Shown here: one piece after another, positions 35,682 through 44,352 of the stretch
Numbering within the stretch: position 1 is the stretch's first letter
Layout: each line of letters opens with the position of its first letter
Assembly (NCBI RefSeq): GCF_039531695.1
Contig: NZ_BAAAQN010000002.1
Span: forward strand, 273,277 to 337,276
Source of the DNA: Catenulispora yoronensis
GTDB taxonomy: Bacteria; Actinomycetota; Actinomycetes; Streptomycetales; Catenulisporaceae
Length of the DNA: 64,000 bases
Direction: 5' to 3'
Notes under the pieces: model-generated
What the model saw: only the letters and a program-made list of their open reading frames with translations
What the model was told of the DNA's origin: nothing
Databases searched by the model: none
Program-made: the position numbers and the translations under genes

Positions 35682-36572
35682 GTGGACGACAACTCCGGCG
35701 CACGGCTCGAAGCGCACCTCACCCAGTGCCGGCGGCGACCCCGCGTCGGGCACATCCAGTTCCTCAACTGCCTGCCGATCTACTGGGGCCTGGTCAGTTC
35801 CGGCGCCATCCTGGACATGGAGCTCGTCAAGCACAGCCCTGACGTGCTGTCCAACCTGCTGGTGGCCGGCGACCTGGACATCGGCCCGATCAGCCTGGTC
35901 GAGTACCTGCGCAACGCCGACGACCTGGTGGTGCTGCCGGACGTGGCGGTCGGCAGCGACGGCCCGGTGACCAGCTGCAACCTGGTCAGCAAGGTGCCCT
36001 TCGAGGCGCTCGACGGGGCCCGGGTGGCCCTGGGCTCGACCAGCCGCACCACCGTCGAGCTCGCGCAGCTGATCCTGCGCGAGAAGTACGGGGTGCGCCC
36101 GGACTACTTCCCCTGCGCGCCGGACCTGGAGCTGATGCTCCGCGAGGGCGACGCCGGCGTGATCATCGGCGACCCGGCGCTGCGGGCCTGGCTCTACGAC
36201 GCCCGGCGCCTGGACGCCCACCTGCTGGACCTGGGCCAGGCCTGGAAGGACTGGACCGGGCTGCCGATGGTGTTCGCGGTCTGGGCGGTCCGCAGGGAGT
36301 ACCTGGAGCGCTGTCCGGACATCGTGCACGAGGTGCACGCCGCCTTCCTGCGCTCGCGGGACATCTCGCTGGAGCACGTCGACAAGGTCGCGCGCCAGGT
36401 CGAGCGCTGGGAGCAGTTCCCGGCCGCCGAGCTGGAGGACTACTTCACCACGCTGGACTTCTCCCTCGGGGAGCGGCAGCTGGAGGGTGTGCGCGAGTTC
36501 GCGCGGCGGGTCGGGCCGCAGATCGGGGTGCCGGAGGTCCCGGAGATCGCGTTGCTGGGCGCCCGGGTCTGA
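35682..36572 (+). CDS. mqnA: Chorismate dehydratase
   Basis: A 296-residue protein with a periplasmic-binding-like fold. MqnA dehydrates chorismate to 3-[(1-carboxyvinyl)oxy]benzoate, the first committed step of the futalosine route. Family landmarks are RVGHIQFLNCLPIYWGL, SNLLVAGDLDIGPISLVEYL, VALGSTSRTTVELAQLIL and GDAGVIIGDPAL. The GTG at 35682 is the most upstream start that fits. It probably shares a transcript with the DUF4229 gene. Confidence 0.94.
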   Translation: MDDNSGARLEAHLTQCRRRPRVGHIQFLNCLPIYWGLVSSGAILDMELVKHSPDVLSNLLVAGDLDIGPISLVEYLRNADDLVVLPDVAVGSDGPVTSCNLVSKVPFEALDGARVALGSTSRTTVELAQLILREKYGVRPDYFPCAPDLELMLREGDAGVIIGDPALRAWLYDARRLDAHLLDLGQAWKDWTGLPMVFAVWAVRREYLERCPDIVHEVHAAFLRSRDISLEHVDKVARQVERWEQFPAAELEDYFTTLDFSLGERQLEGVREFARRVGPQIGVPEVPEIALLGARV

Positions 36573-36579
36573 CGGCCGG

Positions 36580-36645
36580 GATTCGACAGCCGGAACTCGA
36601 CAACCAGGATTCGACAACCAGGATTCGACAGCCGGAACTCGAACG
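36580..36645. repeat. 14-bp tandem repeat, nearly five units
   Basis: Alternating 14-bp units GATTCGACAGCCGG, AACTCGACAACCAG and GATTCGACAACCAG begin seven bases after the mqnA stop. They end before the palindrome that precedes the thioesterase gene. Confidence 0.9.
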
Positions 36646-36669
36646 TCTGCGCCGATCGTCTAGACTGCG

Positions 36670-36689
36670 GTTACTTAGTGGTAACTAAC
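36670..36689. promoter_or_regulatory. 20-bp palindrome, candidate operator of the thioesterase gene
   Basis: GTTACTTAGTGGTAACTAAC has GTTA.TTA and TAA.TAAC half-sites around a four-base centre. It lies 27 bases upstream of the thioesterase ATG. Size and symmetry suit a TetR- or MarR-type repressor, but no such gene is adjacent. Confidence 0.5.
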
Positions 36690-36716
36690 TTGTCTGGGGA
36701 CCGGAGGAGCGTGGCC

Positions 36717-37268
36717 ATGACCGAGACCGTTCACGGCGTGCAGGGCGTGGAGCTGGGCGAGGACCTGGTCGACGGGCGCACCCGCACCTACACCTGGCAC
36801 GATCCGCTGGCCTCCTTCGCCGAGCTCGCCGGCCTGTCCGGCCTCGAAGCCCTGCAGGCGATGGCCGCCGGCCGCATCCCGCGCCCCCCGGTCTCCTCCA
36901 CGCTGGCCATCGACGGCCTCACCGACGTCGCCGAAGGCCAGGTGACCTTCCACATGACGCCGGGGGAGATGCACTACAACCCGATCGGCTCGGTCCACGG
37001 CGGCGTCTTCGCCACCCTCCTGGACTCCGCCTGCGGCTGCGCGGTCATGTCGATGCTCCCGGCCGGCGACTTCTACACCTCGCTCGACCTCTCGGTGAAG
37101 TTCCTGCGCGGCATGACCAAGGACACCGGCCCGGTCCGCTGCATAGGCACCGTCACCCACATCGGCCGCCGCACCGCCCTGGCCGAGGCCCGCATCGTCG
37201 ACGCGAACGACAAGCTGTACGCGACGGCGACGTCGAGCTGCATGATCTTCCGGGCGGAGCAGGCGTAG
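36717..37268 (+). CDS. PaaI-type hotdog-fold thioesterase
   Basis: A 183-residue acyl-CoA thioesterase-like protein. The hotdog signature is YNPIGSVHGGVFATLLDSACGCAV, followed by DLSVKFLRGMTKDTGPVRCIG and RTALAEARIVDANDKLYATA. The HGG motif and the Asp in LLDSA are the likely catalytic residues. A GGAGGAG SD lies eight bases before the ATG. The substrate is unknown; the palindrome at 36670 suggests it is regulated separately from mqnA. Confidence 0.87.
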   Translation: MTETVHGVQGVELGEDLVDGRTRTYTWHDPLASFAELAGLSGLEALQAMAAGRIPRPPVSSTLAIDGLTDVAEGQVTFHMTPGEMHYNPIGSVHGGVFATLLDSACGCAVMSMLPAGDFYTSLDLSVKFLRGMTKDTGPVRCIGTVTHIGRRTALAEARIVDANDKLYATATSSCMIFRAEQA

Positions 37269-37323
37269 CGGCGGTCGCGGCGGGCGCGCCGGATCGGCGC
37301 CGGCATCACTATCGTCCTCTGAT

Positions 37324-38298
37324 ATGACGACGACCGCCCGCGCCAGCTTGCGCGACCTGCCGCTGTTCGCCGCCCTCGCCGACTCGCACCGGATCCTCGT
37401 GGCCGGAGCCGGCGGCGGATTCGACATCTACGGCGGCCTGCCCCTGGCCCTGGCGCTGCGAGGGCGCGGGGCCGAGGTGTTCCTCGGGAACCTGAGCTTC
37501 GTCGGCTCCGGCATCACCCTCGATTCCTGGCTGGCGCCGGACGTCGCCGCCATCACGCCGAGCAGCGGCGGCTTCGCGGAGTACAACCCGGAGCGGACGC
37601 TGGCGCGGTGGCTGGACACGGTGGGGGAGCCGTCGACCGTCTACGCGTTCCAGCGGACCGGGGTCGAGCCGTTGCGGGCTGCCTACCGGGCGCTGGTCGA
37701 GCACCTGGAGATCGACGCCATCGTGCTCGTCGACGGGGGCACGGACATCCTGATGCGGGGCGACGAGGCCGGGCTGGGCACCCCCGAGGAGGACATGGCC
37801 AGCCTGGGCGCGGTGGCCGGGATGCCCGAGATCCCGGTGCGGCTGGTGGTCAGCGTCGGGTTCGGCATCGACGCCTACCACGGGGTCAACCACGTGCAGG
37901 TGCTGGAGAACCTCGCCGACCTGGAGGCCGACGGCGCCTACCTCGGCGCCTTCTCCATCCCCCGCGCCAGCCGGGAGGGCGCGCTGTACCTGGACGCCGT
38001 CGCCCACGCCCAGGAGCACACCCCGCTCCGGCCGTCGATCGTGCACGGCCAGATCGCCTCCGCGATGCTCGGCGTGTCGGGAAATGTCCATTTCACACAA
38101 CGCACACACAACAGTGTGCTTTTCGTGAACCCGCTCATGGCGATGTATTTCACGGTCACGGTCGAGGGACTCGCCGCGCGGCACCTGTATCTGCCGCGGT
38201 TGGAGGGGACGCAGACCATCGGGCAGATCTCCACGGTCATCGGGGCCTTCCGCGACGATGCGGCCGCGCACCGGGTACCCAGACAGTTCCCCCACTGA
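37324..38298 (+). CDS. DUF1152 domain protein
   Basis: A 324-residue protein of the DUF1152 family. Landmarks are ILVAGAGGGFDIYGGLPLAL, AIVLVDGGTDILMRGDEAGL, ARLVVSVGFGIDAYHG-like region, and LGVSGNVHFTQRTHNSVLFVNPLM. The GAGGG-type loop suggests nucleotide binding, but no activity is known. It ends 59 bases before mqnC and is likely transcribed with it. Confidence 0.83.
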   Translation: MTTTARASLRDLPLFAALADSHRILVAGAGGGFDIYGGLPLALALRGRGAEVFLGNLSFVGSGITLDSWLAPDVAAITPSSGGFAEYNPERTLARWLDTVGEPSTVYAFQRTGVEPLRAAYRALVEHLEIDAIVLVDGGTDILMRGDEAGLGTPEEDMASLGAVAGMPEIPVRLVVSVGFGIDAYHGVNHVQVLENLADLEADGAYLGAFSIPRASREGALYLDAVAHAQEHTPLRPSIVHGQIASAMLGVSGNVHFTQRTHNSVLFVNPLMAMYFTVTVEGLAARHLYLPRLEGTQTIGQISTVIGAFRDDAAAHRVPRQFPH

Positions 38299-38356
38299 TC
38301 CGCGAAGTACCCTGGAAGGCGCACGCGACCCACTCCCGGACCGAAGGGCATCCCCG

Positions 38357-39571
38357 ATGAGCAGGCAGATCGCCGCCGAGCTGCAGGACGCATTGGACCG
38401 GGCCGCCGACGGCGGGCGTATCGAGTACGACGAGGCGCTGGAGCTGTACCGGCACGCGCCGCTGCACGCCCTGGGCACCGCCGCCGACGCCGCGCGCCGC
38501 AAGCGCTTCTCCGGCGTGTACGGCGAACACGGCGAGATCGCCACGTACATCATCGAGCGGAACATCAACTACACCAACGCCTGTGTCACCGCGTGCAAGT
38601 TCTGCGCCTTCTACGCCGCGCCGAAGTCGGACAAGGTGTGGACCCGCGAACTCGACGACATCCTGCGCCGCTGCGCCGAGACGGTCGCCCTGGGCGGCAC
38701 CCAGATCATGTTCCAGGGCGGCCACCACCCGGACTACGGCGTCGAGTACTACGAGAAGAACTTCCGCGCCATCAAGGCCGACTTCCCGCAGCTGGTCATC
38801 CACTCCCTCGGCGCCTCCGAGGTGCAGCACATGGCCAAGGTCTCCGGCGTCTCCATCGAGGAGGCCATCACCCGCCTGAAGGACTCCGGCCTGGACTCCT
38901 TCGCCGGCGCCGGCGCCGAACTCCTGCCGGCCCGCCCGCGCACCGCCATCGCGCCGCTGAAGGAGTCCGGCGAGCGCTGGCTGGAGATCATGGAGACGGC
39001 CCACGGCCTGGGCCTGGAGAGCACCTCCACGATGCTGATGGGCACCGGCGAGACCAACGCCGAACGGATCGAGCACCTCCGGATGATCCGCGACGTCCAG
39101 GACCGCACCGGCGGCTTCCGCGCCTTCATCCCGTACACCTACCAGCCGGAGAACAACCACCTGAAGGGCCGCACCCAGGCCACGATGTTCGAGTACCTCC
39201 GCCTGATCGCGGTGGCCCGCCTCTACCTCCACAACGTCGCCCACATCCAGGGCTCCTGGCTCACCGTCGGCAAAGAAGCCGGCCAACTCTCCCTCCACTA
39301 CGGCGCCGACGACCTCGGCTCAGTGATGCTGGAAGAGAACGTCGTCTCCTCCGCCGGCGCCAAGCACCGCTCCAACCGCATGGAACTGATCCACCTGATC
39401 CGCGCCGCCGGCCGAGTCCCGGCCCAGCGCAGCACCACGTACCAACTGCTGACCGTGCACGAAGACCCGGCCCAGGACCCGGTCGACGACCACGTGATGA
39501 GCCACATCGCCTCGACGGCGATTGAGGGCGGGACCGCGCACCCGGAGTTGAAGCTCGTCGACGTGCGGTGA
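38357..39571 (+). CDS. mqnC: Dehypoxanthine futalosine cyclase (radical SAM)
   Basis: A 404-residue radical SAM enzyme with cluster cysteines C76, C80 and C83 in NYTNACVTACKFCAFYAAPK. MqnC cyclises dehypoxanthine futalosine, the product of MqnB, to the cyclic compound that MqnD then cleaves. Diagnostic segments are TQIMFQGGHHPDYGVEYYE, MMGTGET-like STSTMLMGTGETNAERIEHL, and IPYTYQPENNHLKGRTQAT. The ATG at 38357 is the start from which family similarity begins. Confidence 0.95.
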   Translation: MSRQIAAELQDALDRAADGGRIEYDEALELYRHAPLHALGTAADAARRKRFSGVYGEHGEIATYIIERNINYTNACVTACKFCAFYAAPKSDKVWTRELDDILRRCAETVALGGTQIMFQGGHHPDYGVEYYEKNFRAIKADFPQLVIHSLGASEVQHMAKVSGVSIEEAITRLKDSGLDSFAGAGAELLPARPRTAIAPLKESGERWLEIMETAHGLGLESTSTMLMGTGETNAERIEHLRMIRDVQDRTGGFRAFIPYTYQPENNHLKGRTQATMFEYLRLIAVARLYLHNVAHIQGSWLTVGKEAGQLSLHYGADDLGSVMLEENVVSSAGAKHRSNRMELIHLIRAAGRVPAQRSTTYQLLTVHEDPAQDPVDDHVMSHIASTAIEGGTAHPELKLVDVR

Positions 39572-39611
39572 GGGGTGGGGGCGGTGGTGGGAGCGGCGAG
39601 CTGACGGCCCG

Positions 39612-40281
39612 GAGCGCGAGATCACGGCCGCCTATCCGACCCGGTCGGCCATGCCGTCGACGGTTTGGGTCGACGCCATCGGCAAGGCGCGTATGGATCT
39701 CACGTTCGCGGGCTACACGAGCTACTTCCTCTGGTCGATCGTTCCGTCTCTTCGTGAAGCCTTGCGGGTCAAGGCCGAGGGCGGGGCGCGCGTACGGTTC
39801 CTGCTCGGTGATCCCGAATCGGAGGTGACTCGTCGTCGGGAGGCTGAGGAAGCGGTGTCGCTCACCATTTCGTCGCGGATCGCCATCACGATGGGGGAGC
39901 TGGAGCACCTGAAGGGGCTTCCCAACGTCGAGGCGCGCTATTCGGACCGTCACATCGCCCTGTCCGTCTGGCAGTTCGATGATGAGGCCGTCGTTTGTAC
40001 TCACATCGCATCTCTGGTGGACAGCCAACAGCCTGGTGCCCGCCGCGTCGGCGATCGTCTCGGATCCCCGTCATGTCTTCGCCTACTCCGATGGCGAGGT
40101 GAGGCAGGAGTTCTCGATCTGCCTTGCCTGCCGGGTCACGGGCGGCGTTCTGGCTGTTTCGGAGGAGTCGACCGAGGTCGGCTGGTTCACCCCCGATGAG
40201 GTGGCAACGCTTCCTATGGTGTCGTCCATCAGGCTCCGCCTTGAGGACTACCTCGAAGGCCGGGCGCCGGTGATTCGCTGA
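39612..40281 (+). pseudogene. Chimeric pseudogene: DUF5919-type domain joined to a Nudix C-terminus
   Basis: Two partial reading frames lie end to end. The first (to about 40030) reads ITAAYPTRSAMPSTVWVDAI, SLREALRVKAEGGARVRFLL, GDPESEVTRRREAEEAV and WQFDDEAVVCTHIA. That is the C-terminal domain of actinobacterial XRE regulators (DUF5919-like), without its HTH half. The second, in another frame (about 40046 to 40281), reads VSDPRHVFAYSDGEVRQEFS and STEVGWFTPDEVATLP, the C-terminal half of a Nudix hydrolase without the Nudix box. Such genes often occur side by side, so a deletion probably fused their remains. No intact product is expected. Confidence 0.72.
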
Positions 40282-40397
40282 TCGTCAGGCGGGTCTCGCC
40301 GCCTCGAACCTGCTTATGCGACCGCTCTCCAGCGACACGCACACGATCCCCCACCCAGCCTCTAGGCATCGCTACTGAGAAGTAAGACAGTGAGGGG

Positions 40398-41942
40398 ATG
40401 CAGATTCCCCTCACAGTCTCGGACTTCTTGGACCGTGCGGAGCTCGTCTACCGCGACCGCCCCGCGATCGTCGACGAGCCCGATCAGCCCGCGCCCTCGT
40501 GGGGCACGCTCACCTACGGTGAGCTGGCGCGGCGGGCGCGGGCGCAGGCTGCGGCGCTGGACCGGCTGGGGGTCGGTGGTGGGGCGCGGGTGGCGGTGGT
40601 GTCGCACAACTCGGCGCGGTTGTTGGCCTCGTTCTTCGGGGTCAGTGGGTATGGGCGGGTGTTGGTGCCGGTCAATTTCCGGCTGCGGGCTGATGAGGTC
40701 GCGTACATCGTCGAGCACAGTGGGGCCGAGGTGCTGTTGGTCGATCCGGAGTTGGAGGACGCGCTCAAGGGTGTGTCGGCGCGGCATCGCTTCGTCATCG
40801 GAGCGGACAGTGATGCCGAGTTCTTCGACGGGGACCATGATCCGGTGCGGCACCCCGTCGCCGAGGACGACACCGCCACCATCAACTACACCTCCGGCAC
40901 CACCGCCCGGCCCAAGGGTGTGCAGATGACGCACCGCAACCTGTGGCTGAACGCCGTGCTGATGGGCCTGCACCTCGGGGTGGGCGAGCGCGACGTCTAT
41001 CTGCACACCCTGCCGATGTTCCACGCCAACGGCTGGGGCATGCCCTACGTCGTCACCGGCCTCGGTGCCGGGCAGGTGGTGCTGCGCAAGGTGGACGGTG
41101 CCGAGATCCTGCGCCGGGTCGAGGAGCACGGCGTCACGCTGCTGAACGGCGCGCCGACGGTGATCGCCATGGTCCTGGCCGCCGCCAAGGAGTGGGACGG
41201 CGAGATCCCCGGCCGGGACCGGGTGCGGGCGGTGGTGGCCGGCGCGCCGCCGCCGAGCACCGTGATCCAGCAGGTGGAGGACGTGCTGGGCTGGCAGTTC
41301 AACCAGATCTACGGCCTCACCGAGACCGCGCCGCTGGTCACCGTCAATCGCCCGCGCGCGGAGTGGGACCAGCTGTCGAGCCTGGAGCGCGCCCAGAACC
41401 TCATGCGCGCCGGCGTGCCGTCGCTGGGCACCCGGATGGTCACCGACCCCGAGGGCGAGGTGCTGGTCCGCTCCAACGTCGTGCTGGCCGGCTACTGGCA
41501 GCAGCCCGAGGAGTCCGAGCGTGCGCTGGCCGAGGGCTGGTTCCACACCGGCGACGGCGGCACGATCGGCGAGGACGGCTACCTCACCATCTCCGACCGC
41601 AAGAAGGACGTGATCATCACCGGCGGTGAGAACGTGTCCTCCATCGAGGTCGAGGACGCGCTCTACAAGCACCCCGCGATCTCGGAGTGCGCGGTGATCG
41701 GCGTCCCGGACGAGAAGTGGGGCGAGACCATCAAGGCCCTCGTGGTGCTGAAGGAGGACCACTCCTCCCGCGCCACCACCGAGGCCGAGGTGATCACGCA
41801 TTGCAAGGGCCTGATCGCCGGCTACAAGGCGCCGACCAGCGTCGAGTTCCGGGAGAGCCTGCCGCGCACGGCCACCGGCAAGCTCCAGAAGTTCAAGCTG
41901 CGCGAGCCCTACTGGGCCGGCCGGGAGCGCAAGGTGAACTGA
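40398..41942 (+). CDS. Acyl-CoA synthetase (AMP-forming fatty-acid CoA ligase)
   Basis: A 514-residue ANL-superfamily adenylating enzyme. The P-loop-like motif is INYTSGTTARPKGVQMTH, the adenine-binding motif is FNQIYGLTETAP, and the hinge is GYLTISDRKKDVIITGGENV. The catalytic lysine lies in LPRTATGKLQKFKLRE. It activates a carboxylate as acyl-AMP and then acyl-CoA. The chain length is not evident. No fatty-acid genes adjoin it, and the upstream gene is a pseudogene. Confidence 0.9.
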   Translation: MQIPLTVSDFLDRAELVYRDRPAIVDEPDQPAPSWGTLTYGELARRARAQAAALDRLGVGGGARVAVVSHNSARLLASFFGVSGYGRVLVPVNFRLRADEVAYIVEHSGAEVLLVDPELEDALKGVSARHRFVIGADSDAEFFDGDHDPVRHPVAEDDTATINYTSGTTARPKGVQMTHRNLWLNAVLMGLHLGVGERDVYLHTLPMFHANGWGMPYVVTGLGAGQVVLRKVDGAEILRRVEEHGVTLLNGAPTVIAMVLAAAKEWDGEIPGRDRVRAVVAGAPPPSTVIQQVEDVLGWQFNQIYGLTETAPLVTVNRPRAEWDQLSSLERAQNLMRAGVPSLGTRMVTDPEGEVLVRSNVVLAGYWQQPEESERALAEGWFHTGDGGTIGEDGYLTISDRKKDVIITGGENVSSIEVEDALYKHPAISECAVIGVPDEKWGETIKALVVLKEDHSSRATTEAEVITHCKGLIAGYKAPTSVEFRESLPRTATGKLQKFKLREPYWAGRERKVN

Positions 41943-42001
41943 AGATCACCAAGAAGTTGATCTAAGGGTTCTTGTACATGGCGCGCGGGTCCCGCTAGAT
42001 T
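41943..42001 (+). promoter_or_regulatory. Candidate promoter of the type VII-like cassette
   Basis: TTGTAC (41972-41977) and TAGATT (41996-42001) are separated by 18 bases, a fair match to a housekeeping sigma promoter. A 21-bp inverted repeat with AGATCA and TGATCT arms (41943-41963) lies just upstream and could bind a regulator. Confidence 0.4.
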
Positions 42002-42069
42002 GTCGCGAGTTCTCATCGGGCGCAGACGACGGTCTCGCGGGCTCCGGCCCGCAGCACAGGGGGCGACCC

Positions 42070-42372
42070 ATGTCCGGAACCTTAGTGCTCGACGACGCGA
42101 CGCTGGCCACCATCGCGACGACTCTGAAGAACGCGGCGACGCGGATGCAGGCCCTCGGCCAGTCCCTGCGCGGACTGGACGCCGACGCCGTCGGCGCCGA
42201 CCCGCTCATCGAGGCCCTGCACAAGATGCAGGAGGCGCTGGGCGGCCGGCTCGGGCTGCTCGCGGTCAGCCTGAACGAGCTGGCCGCCAAGACCACCGAG
42301 GTCGGCACCACCTTCCACGCGGCCGACCACCAGCTCGCCACGGTCGGCGGCCCGCACCGGGAGCTGCCGTGA
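42070..42372 (+). CDS. EspC/WXG100-like type VII secretion-associated protein
   Basis: A 100-residue, all-helical protein (LDDATLATIATTLKNAATRM ... LRGLDADAVGADPLIEALHK ... GLLAVSLNELAAKTTEVGTT). Length and helix-turn-helix hairpin plan match small ESX-associated proteins of the EspC/WXG100 type, although no WXG motif is present. It is the first gene of a four-gene cassette and overlaps the next by four bases. Its fifth codon is TTA (42082-42084), rare in high-GC actinobacteria and in Streptomyces read only by the bldA tRNA. Type VII assignment is by plan and context. Confidence 0.62.
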   Translation: MSGTLVLDDATLATIATTLKNAATRMQALGQSLRGLDADAVGADPLIEALHKMQEALGGRLGLLAVSLNELAAKTTEVGTTFHAADHQLATVGGPHRELP

Positions 42373-43529
42373 GCGCGCACGCCCGGCCGATGCCGAACCT
42401 GGGCTGGGACCCGGCGCCCGGGGACGTCGCCGGCACCCAGGGCCTGGCCCGCCGGCACGCCGACGCCATCACCGAGCTGAACGCCATCATGGCCCTGCTC
42501 AAGGGCATCGACCTCGGCCCCTGGCAGGGCGACGCCAAACAGGCCACCGAGGTCCAGGTCTTCGAGAAGGCGGTGCCGGCGCTCCAGGCGATCATCACCG
42601 ACGCCGGGAAGATGGCCGAGGCCTCCCGGGGCTGGGCCGGGCAGCTGGCCGGCTTCCAGCACGACGCCGACGCGCTGGAGGCCAAGGCCAAGGCGGCGAA
42701 GGCCGACGTGGCGTCCGCGCAGCAGGAGAAAAGCGGCCCGGGCCGGCTGAAGGAGATGGACGTCAAGGACGCCCAGGACTCCGCCGACTCGGTGCAGACC
42801 GAGGCGCACGAGCTCAACGAGCACTACCTGGAGGCGGCCAAGAAGGACGCCGGCGAGGAGGGCGGCGAGGGCGAGGAGAAGAAAAGCTGGTTCGAGCAGA
42901 TCGAGCCCTACCGGCTGATCCTGGAGGGCGTGCTGTCGCCGCTGGACATCGTGGCCGCCGACCACTGGATCGGCCTGCTGGAGAAGGCCGCCGGCCAGCC
43001 GCGCGAGTGGCTGGGCGAAGTCGACGAGGCCATCGAGAACGTCGAGGGGCTGCAGAAGGCCGGCAAGTCCGCCTCCGAGGCGCTGATCGAGGCGGCCAAC
43101 CTCGCCGAGCGGGTCGGCGGCGAGCTCGACGCCTTCCAGGCCTTCGCCCCGGGCTGGCTCCAGGTGGCCGCGCGCGGCGTCCTCGGTATCAAGGGCCTGA
43201 GCTACGGGCTCGGCGGCCTGGGAATCCTGGCCGACGGGCTGACCATCCTGGACCCGCCGGACAAGGGCGTCCTGGGCTGGACCGAGCGGGGCGCGGCCGG
43301 CATCAACGGCGGCCTGATCGCGGCCAACATGATGATGGACGAGATCCCGGTGGTCGGCGAGGTGGTGATGATCGGGACCGGCGTCTACCTGGCCGGGACC
43401 TTCTTGTACCACCACTGGAAGCCGTTCACGAACGTTTGCGACGCGGTGGGCCACGGTACGGTCACAGCGGCGAAGGACATCGGCCACGGCGCGAAGAAGG
43501 CCTGGCACGCGGTCACGAGTCTGTTCTAG
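42369..43529 (+). CDS. Putative type VII secreted protein with hydrophobic C-terminal region
   Basis: A 386-residue protein from a GTG overlapping the previous stop. Residues 1-130 match the T7SS signal-domain pattern: NLGWDPAPGDVAGTQGLA, helical pairs around LGPWQGDAKQATEVQVFEKA with a W-x-G turn, and a long coiled coil (HDADALEAKAKAAKADVASA). Residues 170-386 are Gly-rich and hydrophobic, including LQVAARGVLGIKGLSYGLGG, AAGINGGLIAANMMM and VVGEVVMIGTGVYLAGTFLY. No known toxin domain is recognised. The hydrophobic part could insert in membranes. It is probably the effector of the cassette. Confidence 0.6.
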   Translation: MSAHARPMPNLGWDPAPGDVAGTQGLARRHADAITELNAIMALLKGIDLGPWQGDAKQATEVQVFEKAVPALQAIITDAGKMAEASRGWAGQLAGFQHDADALEAKAKAAKADVASAQQEKSGPGRLKEMDVKDAQDSADSVQTEAHELNEHYLEAAKKDAGEEGGEGEEKKSWFEQIEPYRLILEGVLSPLDIVAADHWIGLLEKAAGQPREWLGEVDEAIENVEGLQKAGKSASEALIEAANLAERVGGELDAFQAFAPGWLQVAARGVLGIKGLSYGLGGLGILADGLTILDPPDKGVLGWTERGAAGINGGLIAANMMMDEIPVVGEVVMIGTGVYLAGTFLYHHWKPFTNVCDAVGHGTVTAAKDIGHGAKKAWHAVTSLF

Positions 43530-43553
43530 CGGCGGCACGAGGACGAGAAAGCC

Positions 43554-44348
43554 ATGAACACCGACAACCTGATGACGCCGTCCGCACGGGCGGCCGCGGC
43601 CGCCGGCCTGCTGGACCGGGCCGCGGCCGGCGAGACCGTCGAGCTGGCCGTGCTGTCCGGGCTGGAGCGCTGCGTGCTCGGCGGCCCGGCGCAGGCCCTG
43701 TTCGAGCAGACGGTGCTGAACGCCTGGAACGAGTTCGGCGCGAAGAACCGCGCCAAGGCGATGGACCTGACGCTGGACGGCCTGCGGGAGCGCGGCCTGC
43801 TGCTGGACGACCGGCCGCCGGGCCCGGACGCCGCGAGCTGGAACCTGTCCCCGGAGCTCGGCCTGATCCAGGCGGCGCGGGAGCGGCCGACCTTCGTCGT
43901 GGCGACCGACGTCGTCAACAAGCAGACGCGCTGCCTCCAGTTCTACGCCGTCGGCGATCTGGAACGGCCGGTGCGCGCGATCGTGGTCGAGCAGCCGACG
44001 GCGCTGCCGGCCGACCAGCCCTACAAGAACGCCAAGAAGCTCGGCCCGCTGGGCTGGATGACGCGTTACCTCCTGCTGTCCGAGGCGGCCGCGGTCGACG
44101 TCCTGACCGAGGTCGCCATGGTGGCCAGGCAGGACCAGGCCGGCTCCTATCCCTACGACATCCGCCGCTTCAAGCACCACGACGGCCGGCCGGTGACCGA
44201 GGCCGGGATCTCGGTGCTCGGGGCCGGGCCGACGGCGCACGTCCGGCTGTTCCGCACCGATCCGCAGACCCCTGACGAGGTCACCGTGCTGACCGCGGAG
44301 GAGCTGCGGACGCTGCTCGGCCGGGTGTTCGCCACCGGTTCCTGGTGA
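43554..44348 (+). CDS. Uncharacterised cytoplasmic protein of the type VII-like cassette
   Basis: A 264-residue soluble alpha/beta protein, AARAAAAAGLLDRAAAGE through RTLLGRVFATGSW. I do not recognise a family. Visible features are a helical N-terminal half (LFEQTVLNAWNEFGAKNRAK) and a central basic/aromatic region (TRCLQFYAVGDLERPVRAIV, KNAKKLGPLGWMTRYLLL). Its position directly downstream of the putative secreted protein suggests an immunity factor or a dedicated chaperone. An EspG-like role was considered but no diagnostic motif is seen. Confidence 0.6.
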   Translation: MNTDNLMTPSARAAAAAGLLDRAAAGETVELAVLSGLERCVLGGPAQALFEQTVLNAWNEFGAKNRAKAMDLTLDGLRERGLLLDDRPPGPDAASWNLSPELGLIQAARERPTFVVATDVVNKQTRCLQFYAVGDLERPVRAIVVEQPTALPADQPYKNAKKLGPLGWMTRYLLLSEAAAVDVLTEVAMVARQDQAGSYPYDIRRFKHHDGRPVTEAGISVLGAGPTAHVRLFRTDPQTPDEVTVLTAEELRTLLGRVFATGSW

Positions 44349-44352
44349 GCCG

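Noticed and set aside
40398..41942. Acyl-CoA ligase as a menaquinone enzyme (MenE)
   Set aside because: The futalosine route does not use MenE, and none of MenB/C/D/F is present; the gene is better called a general fatty-acid CoA ligase.
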